From NCBI RefSeq assembly GCF_000174015.1, contig NZ_ACFE01000002.1, positions 226,430 through 290,429 on the forward strand: 64,000 nt of DNA. Reading direction: 5' to 3'. The notes under the pieces were generated by a model. The model saw nothing but the letters and a program-made list of their open reading frames with translations. It was not told where the DNA came from and made no database searches. The stretch is from Lancefieldella rimae ATCC 49626 (GTDB taxonomy: Bacteria; Actinomycetota; Coriobacteriia; Coriobacteriales; Atopobiaceae). The first letter of the stretch is position 1. Each line of letters begins with the position of its first letter. The translations under genes and the position numbers were made by a program. Positions 27,117-35,516 of the stretch are shown here, in pieces.

Positions 27117-27249
27117 AAGAAAGCCTCCCATTTCTCGTGTCCAAGAAATGGGAGGCAGTTCAATCTGCGGCCCCCCTTCTGTTTCAAGCAAATGTGCTGT
27201 TGCAGCACGTTGTTGCGACTTGCCGTTGCGGCGGCGTGCAGCTGGAAGC

Positions 27250-28344
27250 TTAAGCCTTAAGAGCGCGGCCCATAGCGTCAGCCTGAACAATAGCTGCATA
27301 GAGCTCGTCAGGAGTGACATCGCCAGCGAGGTTGTGGATGGTCTCACCAGGAACACAAGCAGCTTCAGCAATCTTCTTAATCTGCTCGTCAGTGGTGATG
27401 CCAACCTCCTCGAGGGTAGTTGGCAGACCAACCTCAAGGCAGAAGTCCTGGACTTCATCAAACTCCTCTTGAGGAACGCCCTCAAGAACAAGCTGGACTA
27501 GAGTACCAAAAGCAACGCAGTTGCCGTGAGGTGCGCTGTGACCACCAAGGGAGGTGAGGCCGTTGTAGAAGGAGTGAGCTGCTGCGCAGTTAACGTTGTC
27601 AGCGCCGACACCGCTCATGTAGACGGTTGCTTCGCAGATAGCCTCGAGAGCTGGGGTTACAACGTTGTTCTCGCAAGCCTTAATTGCCTGTGAACCGTAA
27701 TCGCGAAGAGTAAGGTAGCACTCCTTAGCAACTGCCATACCAACGCGGGTAATGCCGGTTCCCTCAAGGGAAGGAGACTCGGTGCGGATGGATGCGCGGC
27801 CCTCAAAGTAGGTGCCCAGTGCATCACCCATGCCTGCTACCAGGAAGGAAACAGGTGCGTTAGCGATGATCTGGGTGTCGACCATAACCGCATCTGGATT
27901 CTGTGGGTAGAAGAGGTACTTGTCAAAAGAACCGTCATCGTTGTAAATAACGGAGAGGCCGGTGCATGGAGCGTCAGTAGCTGCAACGGTAGGAAGAATA
28001 ACGATGCGCTTGCCAGCGTAGTATGCGGTTGCCTTTGCAGTGTCAACAGCGCTGCCGCCGCCGATTGCGACGACTACGTCGATATTGTCCTCCTCGACAA
28101 TAGCCTTCATGCGGTTAATCTCGCCGTTAGAAGAAATGCCGCCGAAGATTTCGTAGCGACGGTAATAGTCGCCCTTGCCTTCAAAGCTCTGTTCAATCAT
28201 GTCGTGAGTTGCTTTGTAGCCGCTGTTAGAGCAGACAAACAGGAAGCGTTTCCCCATATAGCCCATCTCTTTTTCGAACTCGAGACAAGCATTTTTGCCC
28301 TGAACATACTTCAGTGGCTCACGCATAGCGCGTAACATTTTCAT
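27250..28344 (-). CDS. gldA: Glycerol dehydrogenase
   Basis: A 364-residue NAD-dependent metal dehydrogenase that interconverts glycerol and dihydroxyacetone. Motifs include the dinucleotide loop AIGGGSAVDTAKA, the metal ligands in GMGDALGTYFEGRA (Asp), AAHSFYNGLT (His) and GHSAPHGNCVAFG (His). AGAGGGG precedes the ATG at 28344. It is transcribed leftward, alone, toward the IS element; a short GTGCTG/CAGCAC hairpin at about 27194-27208 may be its terminator. No DhaK-type kinase is adjacent, so the direction (redox balancing or glycerol use) is open. Confidence 0.94.
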   Translation of the reverse strand: MKMLRAMREPLKYVQGKNACLEFEKEMGYMGKRFLFVCSNSGYKATHDMIEQSFEGKGDYYRRYEIFGGISSNGEINRMKAIVEEDNIDVVVAIGGGSAVDTAKATAYYAGKRIVILPTVAATDAPCTGLSVIYNDDGSFDKYLFYPQNPDAVMVDTQIIANAPVSFLVAGMGDALGTYFEGRASIRTESPSLEGTGITRVGMAVAKECYLTLRDYGSQAIKACENNVVTPALEAICEATVYMSGVGADNVNCAAAHSFYNGLTSLGGHSAPHGNCVAFGTLVQLVLEGVPQEEFDEVQDFCLEVGLPTTLEEVGITTDEQIKKIAEAACVPGETIHNLAGDVTPDELYAAIVQADAMGRALKA

Positions 28345-28513
28345 AGGTTCCCCTCTCCAGATACGTTTAGACCTATGTAATTTACGGTAGCACTTTCAAA
28401 AGAACATAACTGTAAGGAAAACAATAAGCATTAACTTTTGAAAAGTTTACGTGAACATCTATTCCTAGGGTGCTAAATGCTATTCTTGTAGTGTTGTGGT
28501 CTTTGGAGGGCAC

Positions 28514-29523
28514 ATGCTTAGCTCTGTCGAAATCAAACCCGATGTCTACTTTGTAGGTGCCTTGGATTGAAACGCTCGCGAGTTCCACGGCTACGCCGCT
28601 GAGCGGGGCATTACCTACAACGCATACTTTATCTTGGACGAGAAGGCACGCCATTGACGCCGCCAAGCGTCCATTCTCCGAGGAGCTGGTTGAGCGCATT
28701 AAGAGCATTATCGATTCAGCAAAGATCGACGTTTTAATCTGCAACCACATAGAGATGGACCACTCCGGCAGTGTTCCTCACATTCTGGAGCTTGCACCAA
28801 ACGCTGAGGTCTACGCAGCGCACCTCAGGGCGTCAAGGAGCTCAAGGCTTTCTATGGCGAGAATATCAACGTCAACGGCGTAAAGACGGGCGATACGTTC
28901 AACAGTGGTAAGTACACCCTGACCTTCGTACAGATCCCAATGGCCCACTGGCTAGACAACATGGTTACTTATTCCGACTACGATGAGATTCTCTTCTCCA
29001 ACGATGCGTTTGGTCAGCATTATGCTCCAAGCACTCGCTTTGAAGACGAGTCAGACTATTGCGAGGTTATGAAGCAGACTCGCAAGTACTATGCAAATAT
29101 TGTTCTTCCTTACGGCCGTCAGGCTGACTCTGCTGTTACTGCAGTTAAGAGTATTGGTCTGGAGAACATCAATATTATTGCTCCAGTTCATCGGCCTCAA
29201 AGAGACTCACATTTCCAACGTTATGTATCACTTCTTGGATTTTAAGTATGTCTGCGTCGGTTCGCCTATGCTGAACTCTAAGTTCTTCCTACTGTTTCTT
29301 CATTCCTAACCTATATGATTGGCCTTTCTCCGAAGAACGATCACCGTATTGGCTTTGCGTTTGGCTCTTAGGGCTAGGCTCCACTTGGACCAAAGATAAT
29401 TCAGACTGAGCTCAAGGCAGCAGAGTTTACCATGCCACTGCCCGTTGGATTCCTTCCGACGAAGATCTAGATGCCGTTTGTGCTCAGGCTAAGGATTTGG
29501 TTAAGGTTGGTAAACGGCTGTAA
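28514..29523 (+). pseudogene. Decayed A-type flavoprotein (flavodiiron, FprA-like)
   Basis: ATG at 28514 with GGAGGG upstream opens MLSSVEIKPDVYFVGALD, and then a TGA replaces the expected Trp codon at 28568. Single-base shifts follow near 28647 (after FILDEKA) and near 28828 (after VYAAHL). The di-iron motif NHIEMDHSGS and later stretches (LTFVQIPMAHWLDNM, NDAFGQHYAPSTRF) remain. After IIAPVH about 60 codons, including the FMN phosphate loop, are missing, and then LKETHISNVMYHFLDF resumes. Further stops occur before TAA at 29521. The intact enzyme would reduce O2 or NO. The 298 bases that follow hold only a terminator. Confidence 0.85.
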
Positions 29524-29668
29524 GCATGCGTTGCATGCGGCGCGCGGCTTCAAGCGGTTTCACGGTCCGAGCTAGTCGTGGTGAGTACAGGAGGCAGACG
29601 ACGCGGCAAGTGTGACGTTGCTGCGAACACAAAGCTGTCTGTGTAGATCGCATGAAATGACAGATTAG

Positions 29669-29702
29669 ACCCTCGTATTCATTTCGGATATGAGGGTTTT
29701 TA
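29669..29702 (+). terminator. Terminator hairpin after the flavoprotein remnant
   Basis: ACCCTCGTAT pairs with ATATGAGGGT (one wobble) and is followed by TTTTTA. Confidence 0.75.
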
Positions 29703-29821
29703 CGTGCACCAGAGGATGTCATTGCGGCTTCTCGCTTTGTATATCAAAGTTTTTTCGGTTACTTAACAATGATTTAACACCCCTTCTGTTGTACTGGTTA
29801 ACACAGGAGAAGGGAGAGCAT

Positions 29822-29989
29822 ATGAAATCAAAACTTGCGTGTGTCAGAAATTGTCGCTTTCGATTTGTGCCAATCATGTTTTTGGTTTTGGGTGGCATAT
29901 TCGTGGTGTACGGAGCCTCTCGAGGTGAGGTTCAGACCGTTTTCACAAAAGCGGTAAGAATTTGCCTTGAGTGTGTGGGTATTGGGTAG
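29822..29989 (+). CDS. Small CXXC-motif membrane protein (CD1871A-like)
   Basis: A 55-residue protein with one hydrophobic helix (VPIMFLVLGGIFVVYGASRG) followed by GEVQTVFTKAVRICLECVGIG, which ends in a CxxC. This matches the pattern of the CD1871A family of micro-proteins seen in anaerobes beside a polyferredoxin and a thioredoxin-like lipoprotein, exactly as here. GAGAAGGGAGAG precedes the ATG at 29822. The CxxC could bind a cluster or accept electrons at the membrane. The family role is not established. Confidence 0.8.
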   Translation: MKSKLACVRNCRFRFVPIMFLVLGGIFVVYGASRGEVQTVFTKAVRICLECVGIG

Positions 29990-29997
29990 GTGCGCCC

Positions 29998-31029
29998 GTG
30001 AATAAGGTATGTACGGGAGCGCGGGCCCTCGGTAAGCGCGTATGGGGGTTTATCAGTAGAAGAGGGGTTGTACAGGCGTGCGCGGCCTTCCTTACCAACC
30101 CTCACATTCCCAATTTTATAAAAGGAACCATCTACACCGGCTCGGCAAAGTCGGTTTGCGTACCAGGACTGAATTGTTATTCCTGCCCCGCGGCAACGGG
30201 TGCCTGCCCCATAGGAGCGTTCCAGGCGGTCGTGGGATCCTCAAAGTTTAGCTTTTCGTATTACATTACCGGCATTTTGATTTTGATCGGAACCTTGCTG
30301 GGTAGGTTTGTCTGCGGTTTTCTTTGTCCGTTTGGCTGGGTACAGGATTTGCTCAACAAGATTCCGTTTCCTAAGAAGTTCAGCACCAAAAAGCTCAAAT
30401 GGCTGCGGTATGTGAAATATGGCATTTTGATCGTGATGGTTTGGGCGCTTCCGGCATTGCTGCAAAACGCCGTGGGCATGGGAGATCCTTATTTTTGCAA
30501 GTACGTATGCCCGCAAGGCATACTTGAGGGAGCAATTCCTCTCTCGCTTGCGGATTCGAGTATCAAAGCGGCGCTTGGCACACTGTTTACGATGAAGTTC
30601 AGTATTTTGGCAACGATCGTGCTTTTAAGCATCATGTTTTATCGTCCGTTCTGCAAGTGGATCTGCCCGCTGGGCGCCTTTTATTCACTGTTCAATCGAA
30701 TTTCCATCTTGCAGTACCGCGTTGATAAAGACGCCTGCATCAAGTGTGGAAAGTGTGCCCGTACCTGCAAGATGGACGTGGATATTACCAAAAACAACGC
30801 TTCGCTTGAATGTATCCGGTGTGGAGAATGCATCAAGGCCTGCCCGGTACACGCAATCGATTCCAAGCTTATGCTGATCAATCGCGAGATTGCAAAGTCA
30901 GAAAAGGTCGCAAAGGCAAAGACTACGGCGGGCACGAAGGTTGCAGCGGGCACGAAGGCCGCAACGAACGCGAAGACTGCGGCGGATACGACGGCAAAGA
31001 CCACAGCGAAGGTCGTGCGACACAAGTAA
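29998..31029 (+). CDS. Membrane 4Fe-4S polyferredoxin (NapH/YccM-like)
   Basis: A 343-residue protein with about five transmembrane helices. It carries Cys motifs CYSCPAATGACPIGA and CGFLCPFGW, the NapH-type CxxxCP pairs CKYVCPQG and CKWICPLG, and two C-terminal ferredoxin motifs (CIKCGKCARTC and CIRCGECIKACPVHA). The start is a GTG at 29998 with GTAGGTG upstream, 8 bases after the micro-protein. The last 40 residues are an Ala/Thr/Lys-rich repetitive tail. The likely role is passing electrons from the quinone or cytoplasmic pool to the outside, perhaps to the next gene's thiol protein. Confidence 0.88.
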   Translation: MNKVCTGARALGKRVWGFISRRGVVQACAAFLTNPHIPNFIKGTIYTGSAKSVCVPGLNCYSCPAATGACPIGAFQAVVGSSKFSFSYYITGILILIGTLLGRFVCGFLCPFGWVQDLLNKIPFPKKFSTKKLKWLRYVKYGILIVMVWALPALLQNAVGMGDPYFCKYVCPQGILEGAIPLSLADSSIKAALGTLFTMKFSILATIVLLSIMFYRPFCKWICPLGAFYSLFNRISILQYRVDKDACIKCGKCARTCKMDVDITKNNASLECIRCGECIKACPVHAIDSKLMLINREIAKSEKVAKAKTTAGTKVAAGTKAATNAKTAADTTAKTTAKVVRHK

Positions 31030-31120
31030 AGATATGAGCCGTCCGGGTGGTCGGAAATCATATAGGAAGTACTACAAATACGTAGGACATGGAGAAGAGA
31101 ACGTTAGAAAGGAATTTAGT

Positions 31121-31768
31121 ATGAAGAAGTTTGCGATGAAACCTTTGGTGTATGTGTTGGGAGTGCTTATGGTATTTGCCCTGGCTGGCTGTAATGCAAA
31201 TGCCAAAAAGGACTCGGGAGCGGCTCCGTCAGCTTCAACTTCCGAGCAGCAGCAAACCAGCTCGTCCGACGTCCCACCCGAGGCAGCGTCTAAGATGCAC
31301 CTGAAAGGCGGAGACACGTTCCCCACGTTTAAGGCAACCGACATTTCTTCCGGAGCAACGTACGACAACGAGACCTTCAAGAAGAATAAGGTTACCGTCT
31401 TGTCGTTCTGGTTCAACGGTTGCGCCGGCTGCATAAAGGAAATGCCCATGCTCCAGGAGCTTGCCGATAAGTACAAGGATAAGGGCGTGAACGTTTTAGG
31501 CGTAAATGCCGAGGCAGCGTATACCGACGATGCCAAGAAGGAAGCTCAGAATATCCTCACGAAGCAGGGCGTAACATATGGCAATGTCGCTCTTGATCCC
31601 AAGAGCGAGGGAGGCAAAGTCATTGAGGGTCTGACGGCATTCCCCACAACAATGGTTATCGACCAGAACGGTAAGCTCGTAGGTGATCCCATTACCGGCG
31701 GTGCTGAAAAGCTCGATGGCAGCGAGCTGCAGAAGCGTGTTGAGCAGGCACTCGCTCAGAGTAAGTAA
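31121..31768 (+). CDS. TlpA-like thioredoxin-fold lipoprotein
   Basis: A 215-residue exported lipoprotein: signal peptide with lipobox ALAGC (Cys at about residue 24), a Ser/Gln-rich linker, then a TlpA/AhpC-like thioredoxin fold. The redox site is FWFNGCAGCIKEMPML (CAGC) and the cis-proline loop is LTAFPTTMVID. AAAGGAAT precedes the ATG at 31121. Grouped with the CXXC micro-protein and polyferredoxin it may form a membrane route that reduces extracytoplasmic disulfides or peroxides (inference). Confidence 0.9.
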   Translation: MKKFAMKPLVYVLGVLMVFALAGCNANAKKDSGAAPSASTSEQQQTSSSDVPPEAASKMHLKGGDTFPTFKATDISSGATYDNETFKKNKVTVLSFWFNGCAGCIKEMPMLQELADKYKDKGVNVLGVNAEAAYTDDAKKEAQNILTKQGVTYGNVALDPKSEGGKVIEGLTAFPTTMVIDQNGKLVGDPITGGAEKLDGSELQKRVEQALAQSK

Positions 31769-31844
31769 CCATGAAACGTGTGTCGTATTGCGACTCGGAA
31801 TGCCTGCGACACACTCTGTAATCGGTTAGTATGTGGAAGGCTTT

Positions 31845-31893
31845 GATTGCGCCTGAGTCGGGAACCTGAAAATTCTCGGCTCACGGCGCAATC
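31845..31893 (+). other. Long inverted repeat after the lipoprotein gene
   Basis: GATTGCGCCTGAG (31845-31857) pairs with CTCACGGCGCAATC (31880-31893) with one bulge, and the flanking CTTT/AAAAG extend it. A second stem GTGTGTCG/CGACACAC lies at about 31779-31815. The T-run is weak, so this may be a Rho-independent-like or processing structure between redox and regulatory genes. Confidence 0.5.
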
Positions 31894-32005
31894 TTAAAAG
31901 CTCCTAAGAGTTTGGGATGATTTGTCAGCCGCGGCATGGTTGAGCCGTCCGTGGTATGGCTGCGGCAAAGCTGCGGCACAAATAATGCGTGCGTGGAGGG
32001 AAGAT

Positions 32006-32695
32006 TTGAAGATCCTTGTGGTAGAAGACGAGCGTGAACTCCTTACGTCCATTGGAGAAGGACTTGAGATCGACGGCTATTACGTTGATCTTATCGACAA
32101 CGGAACGGAAGCGCTTGAAATGGCCCAGATTGAGCAGTACGACCTTATTTTGCTCGATCTCAATCTTCCGGGCGTTGATGGCTTGGATCTTCTGCGCACA
32201 CTTCGCCGGGAGCATTCGGAAACGAAGGTGCTTATCCTTTCCGCCCGCTCGTCGGTGGCTGACCGTATTGTTGGTTTGGATGCGGGAGCCGATGACTATC
32301 TTGTAAAGCCGTTTGCGTTTGGTGAGCTTGAAGCACGTATTCGCAATCTTTTGCGGCGCGAATACACGCACGGAGAGACGTCTCTCGTATCGGGAGAACT
32401 CCGACTGGACACGGCATCTCGACAAGTTTTTGCCAAGGATTCCGAGGTCAATCTGACCAAAAAAGAAACGGCAATACTTGAATATCTCATGCGACGCGCA
32501 GGCACCGTGGTAAGCAGTGAAGAGTTGCTGTCACACGCATGGGACAGCAACGTAGACCCCTTCAGCAATTCTGTGCGAGTTCATATTTTTTCTGTAAGAA
32601 AAAAATTGCGAGAAGTACTTGGGTATGACCCAATTTCTAACAAGGTAGGAGAGGGCTATTACCTCAAGGAGGACAGTGATGATAAAGATGAGTGA
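32006..32695 (+). CDS. OmpR-family response regulator
   Basis: A 229-residue protein with a receiver domain (acidic pocket VVEDE, phospho-Asp in DLILLDLNLPGVDG, switch residue in LSARSS, Lys in DDYLVKPF) and a winged-helix DNA-binding domain (LTKKETAILEYLMRRAGTVV; DPFSNSVRVHIFSVRKKL). The start is taken as TTG at 32006 because GGAGGG sits 5 bases upstream and translation from there begins LKILVVEDE; upstream ATG 31985 is possible. It overlaps the kinase gene. Confidence 0.93.
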   Translation: MKILVVEDERELLTSIGEGLEIDGYYVDLIDNGTEALEMAQIEQYDLILLDLNLPGVDGLDLLRTLRREHSETKVLILSARSSVADRIVGLDAGADDYLVKPFAFGELEARIRNLLRREYTHGETSLVSGELRLDTASRQVFAKDSEVNLTKKETAILEYLMRRAGTVVSSEELLSHAWDSNVDPFSNSVRVHIFSVRKKLREVLGYDPISNKVGEGYYLKEDSDDKDE

Positions 32696-33926
32696 GAAGG
32701 TTATGAAACCACTGCGGTCGGTTCGGGGACAACTGACGCTTCTGATGGTGGCCCTTCTCGGCTGTTGCTGTGTTATTTTAACGTGGCTTGTATATCGTTC
32801 GACAGCGCAGTTGCTTGAAGTTGCGGCGGCAAACTCACTGAGGCAAGGAGGACTCTCCATTGTCTTGGACGTGGCCGGCATTGAGCGCTCAATCTTGTCT
32901 GATGCTTTGGTCATTTTGGTTTTCGTAATCATTGCGGGGAGCTGCGCCGCTTACCTTTTGGCGGGTCATTACACTAAGCCGATCAAGCAACTTTCCTCTC
33001 ATATGCGTGAGCTTGCTCCGGACAGCCTTTCTCGCCCCATTGAGGTCGAGAGCGGTGGCGAAGAGATCCAAGAGCTGGTTAAGTCGTTTAATCAAATGAC
33101 CGGCCAGTTGAGTGAAGCATTTGCAATGCAGAGTCGTTTTTCGGTGAGCGCGGCTCATGAGCTGAGAACGCCGCTTGCGGTGCTTCGCACGAGGCTTGAC
33201 GTATTCAAGAAGAAAGAGCGTGAGCAGAAAGAATATGACGAGCTTGTGCAAACGATGGAAACGTATGTGGATCGGCTTTCTTCTCTTATTTCCAATCTTT
33301 TGGAGCTTACCGAGACGGGAGAGCTGCCGGAAGTCGAAGACGTTTCGCTTGATTCGGTAATCAAAACGGTAGTGAAGGATCTTGAGCCGGTCGCCCATGA
33401 GCATGAGGTTAAAATCCATACTGATATAGAGCCGCTCACCGTGCGAGGAAACGGCAGTCTTTTATATCGTGCCCTTTACAACCTGGTGGAAAATGCCATT
33501 CGCTATAACGAAAAAGAAGGATCGATAACCATTGACCTGAAAAACCAGGATATGGCAGGCATGGTAAAAATTGCGGATACGGGGGTAGGCATTGCTCCCG
33601 AGGCACGAGAGCTTATATTTGAGCCGTTCTATCGGGTAAATAAGTCCCGCTCACGGGAGTTTGGTGGCGCAGGTATCGGTCTTTCTCTTGTGAAAGCCAT
33701 TTTGAAACGGCATGGCGCTTTCATTGCGATAGATGCGAATGAGCCGCAAGGATCGGTGTTTACCATTACGTTCCCGAAGGACGGTTCTGCCGATGGAGAG
33801 AAGTCCGTGGGCGCAGAGGAAACACCCGTGGACGTGGAGGATGTATCCGCGGAAGTTGCAGAGAATCCGTCTGCGGAAGTTGCGGAATCTGCGGAGACAG
33901 ACGAGCAGTCCGTTGAGCAAAACTAG
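32679..33926 (+). CDS. Two-component sensor histidine kinase
   Basis: A 415-residue membrane kinase. TM1 is at about residues 18-40 (LTLLMVALLGCCCVILTWLV) and TM2 at about 72-94, with only about 30 residues between them outside, so sensing may be intramembrane. A HAMP linker follows, then HisKA (AAHELRTPLAVL) and HATPase boxes NLVENAIRYNE, DTGVGI and GGAGIGLSLV. The C-terminus has a 50-residue Val/Glu/Ala-rich acidic tail with no known role. The ATG at 32679 overlaps the regulator and has AAGGAGGA upstream. The stop shares the bases CTAG with the opposing hydrolase gene. Confidence 0.93.
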   Translation: MIKMSEKVMKPLRSVRGQLTLLMVALLGCCCVILTWLVYRSTAQLLEVAAANSLRQGGLSIVLDVAGIERSILSDALVILVFVIIAGSCAAYLLAGHYTKPIKQLSSHMRELAPDSLSRPIEVESGGEEIQELVKSFNQMTGQLSEAFAMQSRFSVSAAHELRTPLAVLRTRLDVFKKKEREQKEYDELVQTMETYVDRLSSLISNLLELTETGELPEVEDVSLDSVIKTVVKDLEPVAHEHEVKIHTDIEPLTVRGNGSLLYRALYNLVENAIRYNEKEGSITIDLKNQDMAGMVKIADTGVGIAPEARELIFEPFYRVNKSRSREFGGAGIGLSLVKAILKRHGAFIAIDANEPQGSVFTITFPKDGSADGEKSVGAEETPVDVEDVSAEVAENPSAEVAESAETDEQSVEQN

Positions 33927-35374
33927 GGTTCAAGCGGGTAGACGGAAGCGCTCGATACATCAAAGTTTGAACGAATTCGTAGCTTGTTCTCTACGGGGAA
34001 CCAACGGGTAGAAAAGACTTCCATGCCGTCATTGGCGTAGACTTCAACGCAGCTTGCATCAACAACAATACGAATATTGCGCAGGGTTTCAAGGCGGATA
34101 AATCGTTCGCTTCTGCCGGCTGCTGCCTCTTTTCCTGCGGCGGTATCGGCAAAATGAATGCCAAACGTTCCGTGTTCAAAAGAGACGGCAAGTACTTCAT
34201 TGAGCATAAGGCGACCTGCGGTTGTACGGATATCCGTAAGCTCAATGTCAGCGAGAAGTTCGTTTAATTCAAGAGTGGTGTCGTTTTGGAGAGGCAGGGC
34301 TGCTTTCCGGCGTTCTTTCAGTTCTCGGACGGGAACCTGGTGCAGCGTGCCCTTCTTGTCCGCATAAATCTCACGAGGGAGTGTCATAACATGGCAGCGA
34401 TCCATACCTTCAGGAGCGCTTGTGTAGCTCGCATCAAATGTGCCCATCCAGCCAATGGAGATGGTGCGGCCGCGTCCATCCTCAAAGATCTGAGGCGCAT
34501 AAAAATCAAAGCCGCAGTCCCATTCGGTAAAGCTGTCAACGTTGACAGCTGTGGCATCGATGATCTTCTCGCCTTGTGGAAGAGGGAAGTATCCCGCCTG
34601 CCACATGTTATGCCAGCGGAATGTTTTTGAAGGAAGACCCTGGGGACACACCGCGAGAAATTCATAGCCGCCCAAACGGCAAAGATTGGGACATTCCCAC
34701 ATGTATCCAAAGGGGTGTGGGTTTCCTTTTGCGTCCACGGGTCGGATGGTGGTGCGCAGTTTCCAGCTTTCTCCGGAGTCGTTAGAGTCGTACACCAAAA
34801 CACAACCAAAGTCGCCGCGCTCATCAATGTTTGGCGTGTCATTTACTCCGCGCTCACGGGCGCCCAGCAACATGTGAAGGGCACCGTCCTGTTCCCAGAC
34901 CTTGGGATCTCTGACGTGTAAGGTGCAGGTTTGGGGATAGTCGCTATTGCGCAAGAGGACCTTTTTTTCGGAGAAATGTACGCCGTCTTCGCTGGTGACC
35001 ATAATTTCGTTGGCTTCTCTGCCTTCGTCGATTCGCTCGTCTATCGTGGTGTCGACGACATTACCCGTATAGAAGACCCGCATGAGATCTTCGCCGTCAG
35101 AAGATGCGCCGTGGTCAATCCATGCCGAGCCGGAGAACACACCGTTTTGGTCCTCATTAATATCAGGGGAGAGCGCAATGCCTTGATCGCTCCAGTGTAA
35201 GAGATCCTTACTGGTGCAGTGTCCCCAGTGTTTGAGTTCGTCTTTGGGCCATTCGGGAGCGTATTGGTAGAAGGCATGGTAGAAGCCATTGAACTCGCAA
35301 AGACCGTTGGGGTCATTGAGCCAACCGTTGCGAGGTTGAAGATGCAGGCGCGGGTTCCAAAACGATGTGGACAT
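33923..35374 (-). CDS. scrB: GH32 sucrose-6-phosphate hydrolase / fructosidase
   Basis: A 483-residue glycoside hydrolase family 32 enzyme. The nucleophile motif WLNDPNGL, the transition-state RDPKVW and the acid/base glutamate in WECPNL are all present, with a five-bladed propeller followed by a C-terminal beta-sandwich. There is no signal peptide, so it acts in the cytoplasm, matching PTS-imported sucrose-6-phosphate. The start at 35374 is preferred over 35377 because AAAGGAG has better spacing. It is the most distal gene of the scr cluster. The gene symbol is by context. Confidence 0.9.
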   Translation of the reverse strand: MSTSFWNPRLHLQPRNGWLNDPNGLCEFNGFYHAFYQYAPEWPKDELKHWGHCTSKDLLHWSDQGIALSPDINEDQNGVFSGSAWIDHGASSDGEDLMRVFYTGNVVDTTIDERIDEGREANEIMVTSEDGVHFSEKKVLLRNSDYPQTCTLHVRDPKVWEQDGALHMLLGARERGVNDTPNIDERGDFGCVLVYDSNDSGESWKLRTTIRPVDAKGNPHPFGYMWECPNLCRLGGYEFLAVCPQGLPSKTFRWHNMWQAGYFPLPQGEKIIDATAVNVDSFTEWDCGFDFYAPQIFEDGRGRTISIGWMGTFDASYTSAPEGMDRCHVMTLPREIYADKKGTLHQVPVRELKERRKAALPLQNDTTLELNELLADIELTDIRTTAGRLMLNEVLAVSFEHGTFGIHFADTAAGKEAAAGRSERFIRLETLRNIRIVVDASCVEVYANDGMEVFSTRWFPVENKLRIRSNFDVSSASVYPLEP

Positions 35375-35516
35375 CATGCTCCTTTGATGGTGACGGTATG
35401 CCGAACACAGCATATTAGCGAATATTGCACCGCATGTAATGCGCATATAATTTTTGCACAAAAGTGCCACGACACACCCTGTGTATCGTGGCACTTCTCG
35501 CTTACAAATCTAAAAA

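Larger units (their letters stand above)
25707..27162 (-). mobile_element. Complete IS3-family insertion sequence, 1,456 bases
   Basis: Terminal inverted repeats begin TGAACTGCGCCCCAAAACTT on the left and, read inward, TGAACTGCCTCCCATTTCTT on the right; both continue GGAC. Two transposase frames, orfA and orfB, lie on the minus strand. The flanking triplets (ATT and ATC) do not match, so no target duplication is visible, as expected if the copy has recombined with the partial copy at 23251. Confidence 0.85.

Noticed and set aside
27132..27491. N-terminal extension of IS3 OrfA
   Set aside because: The frame runs through the IS terminal repeat into the gldA gene on the same strand but in another frame; the ribosome site at 27122 supports the shorter start.
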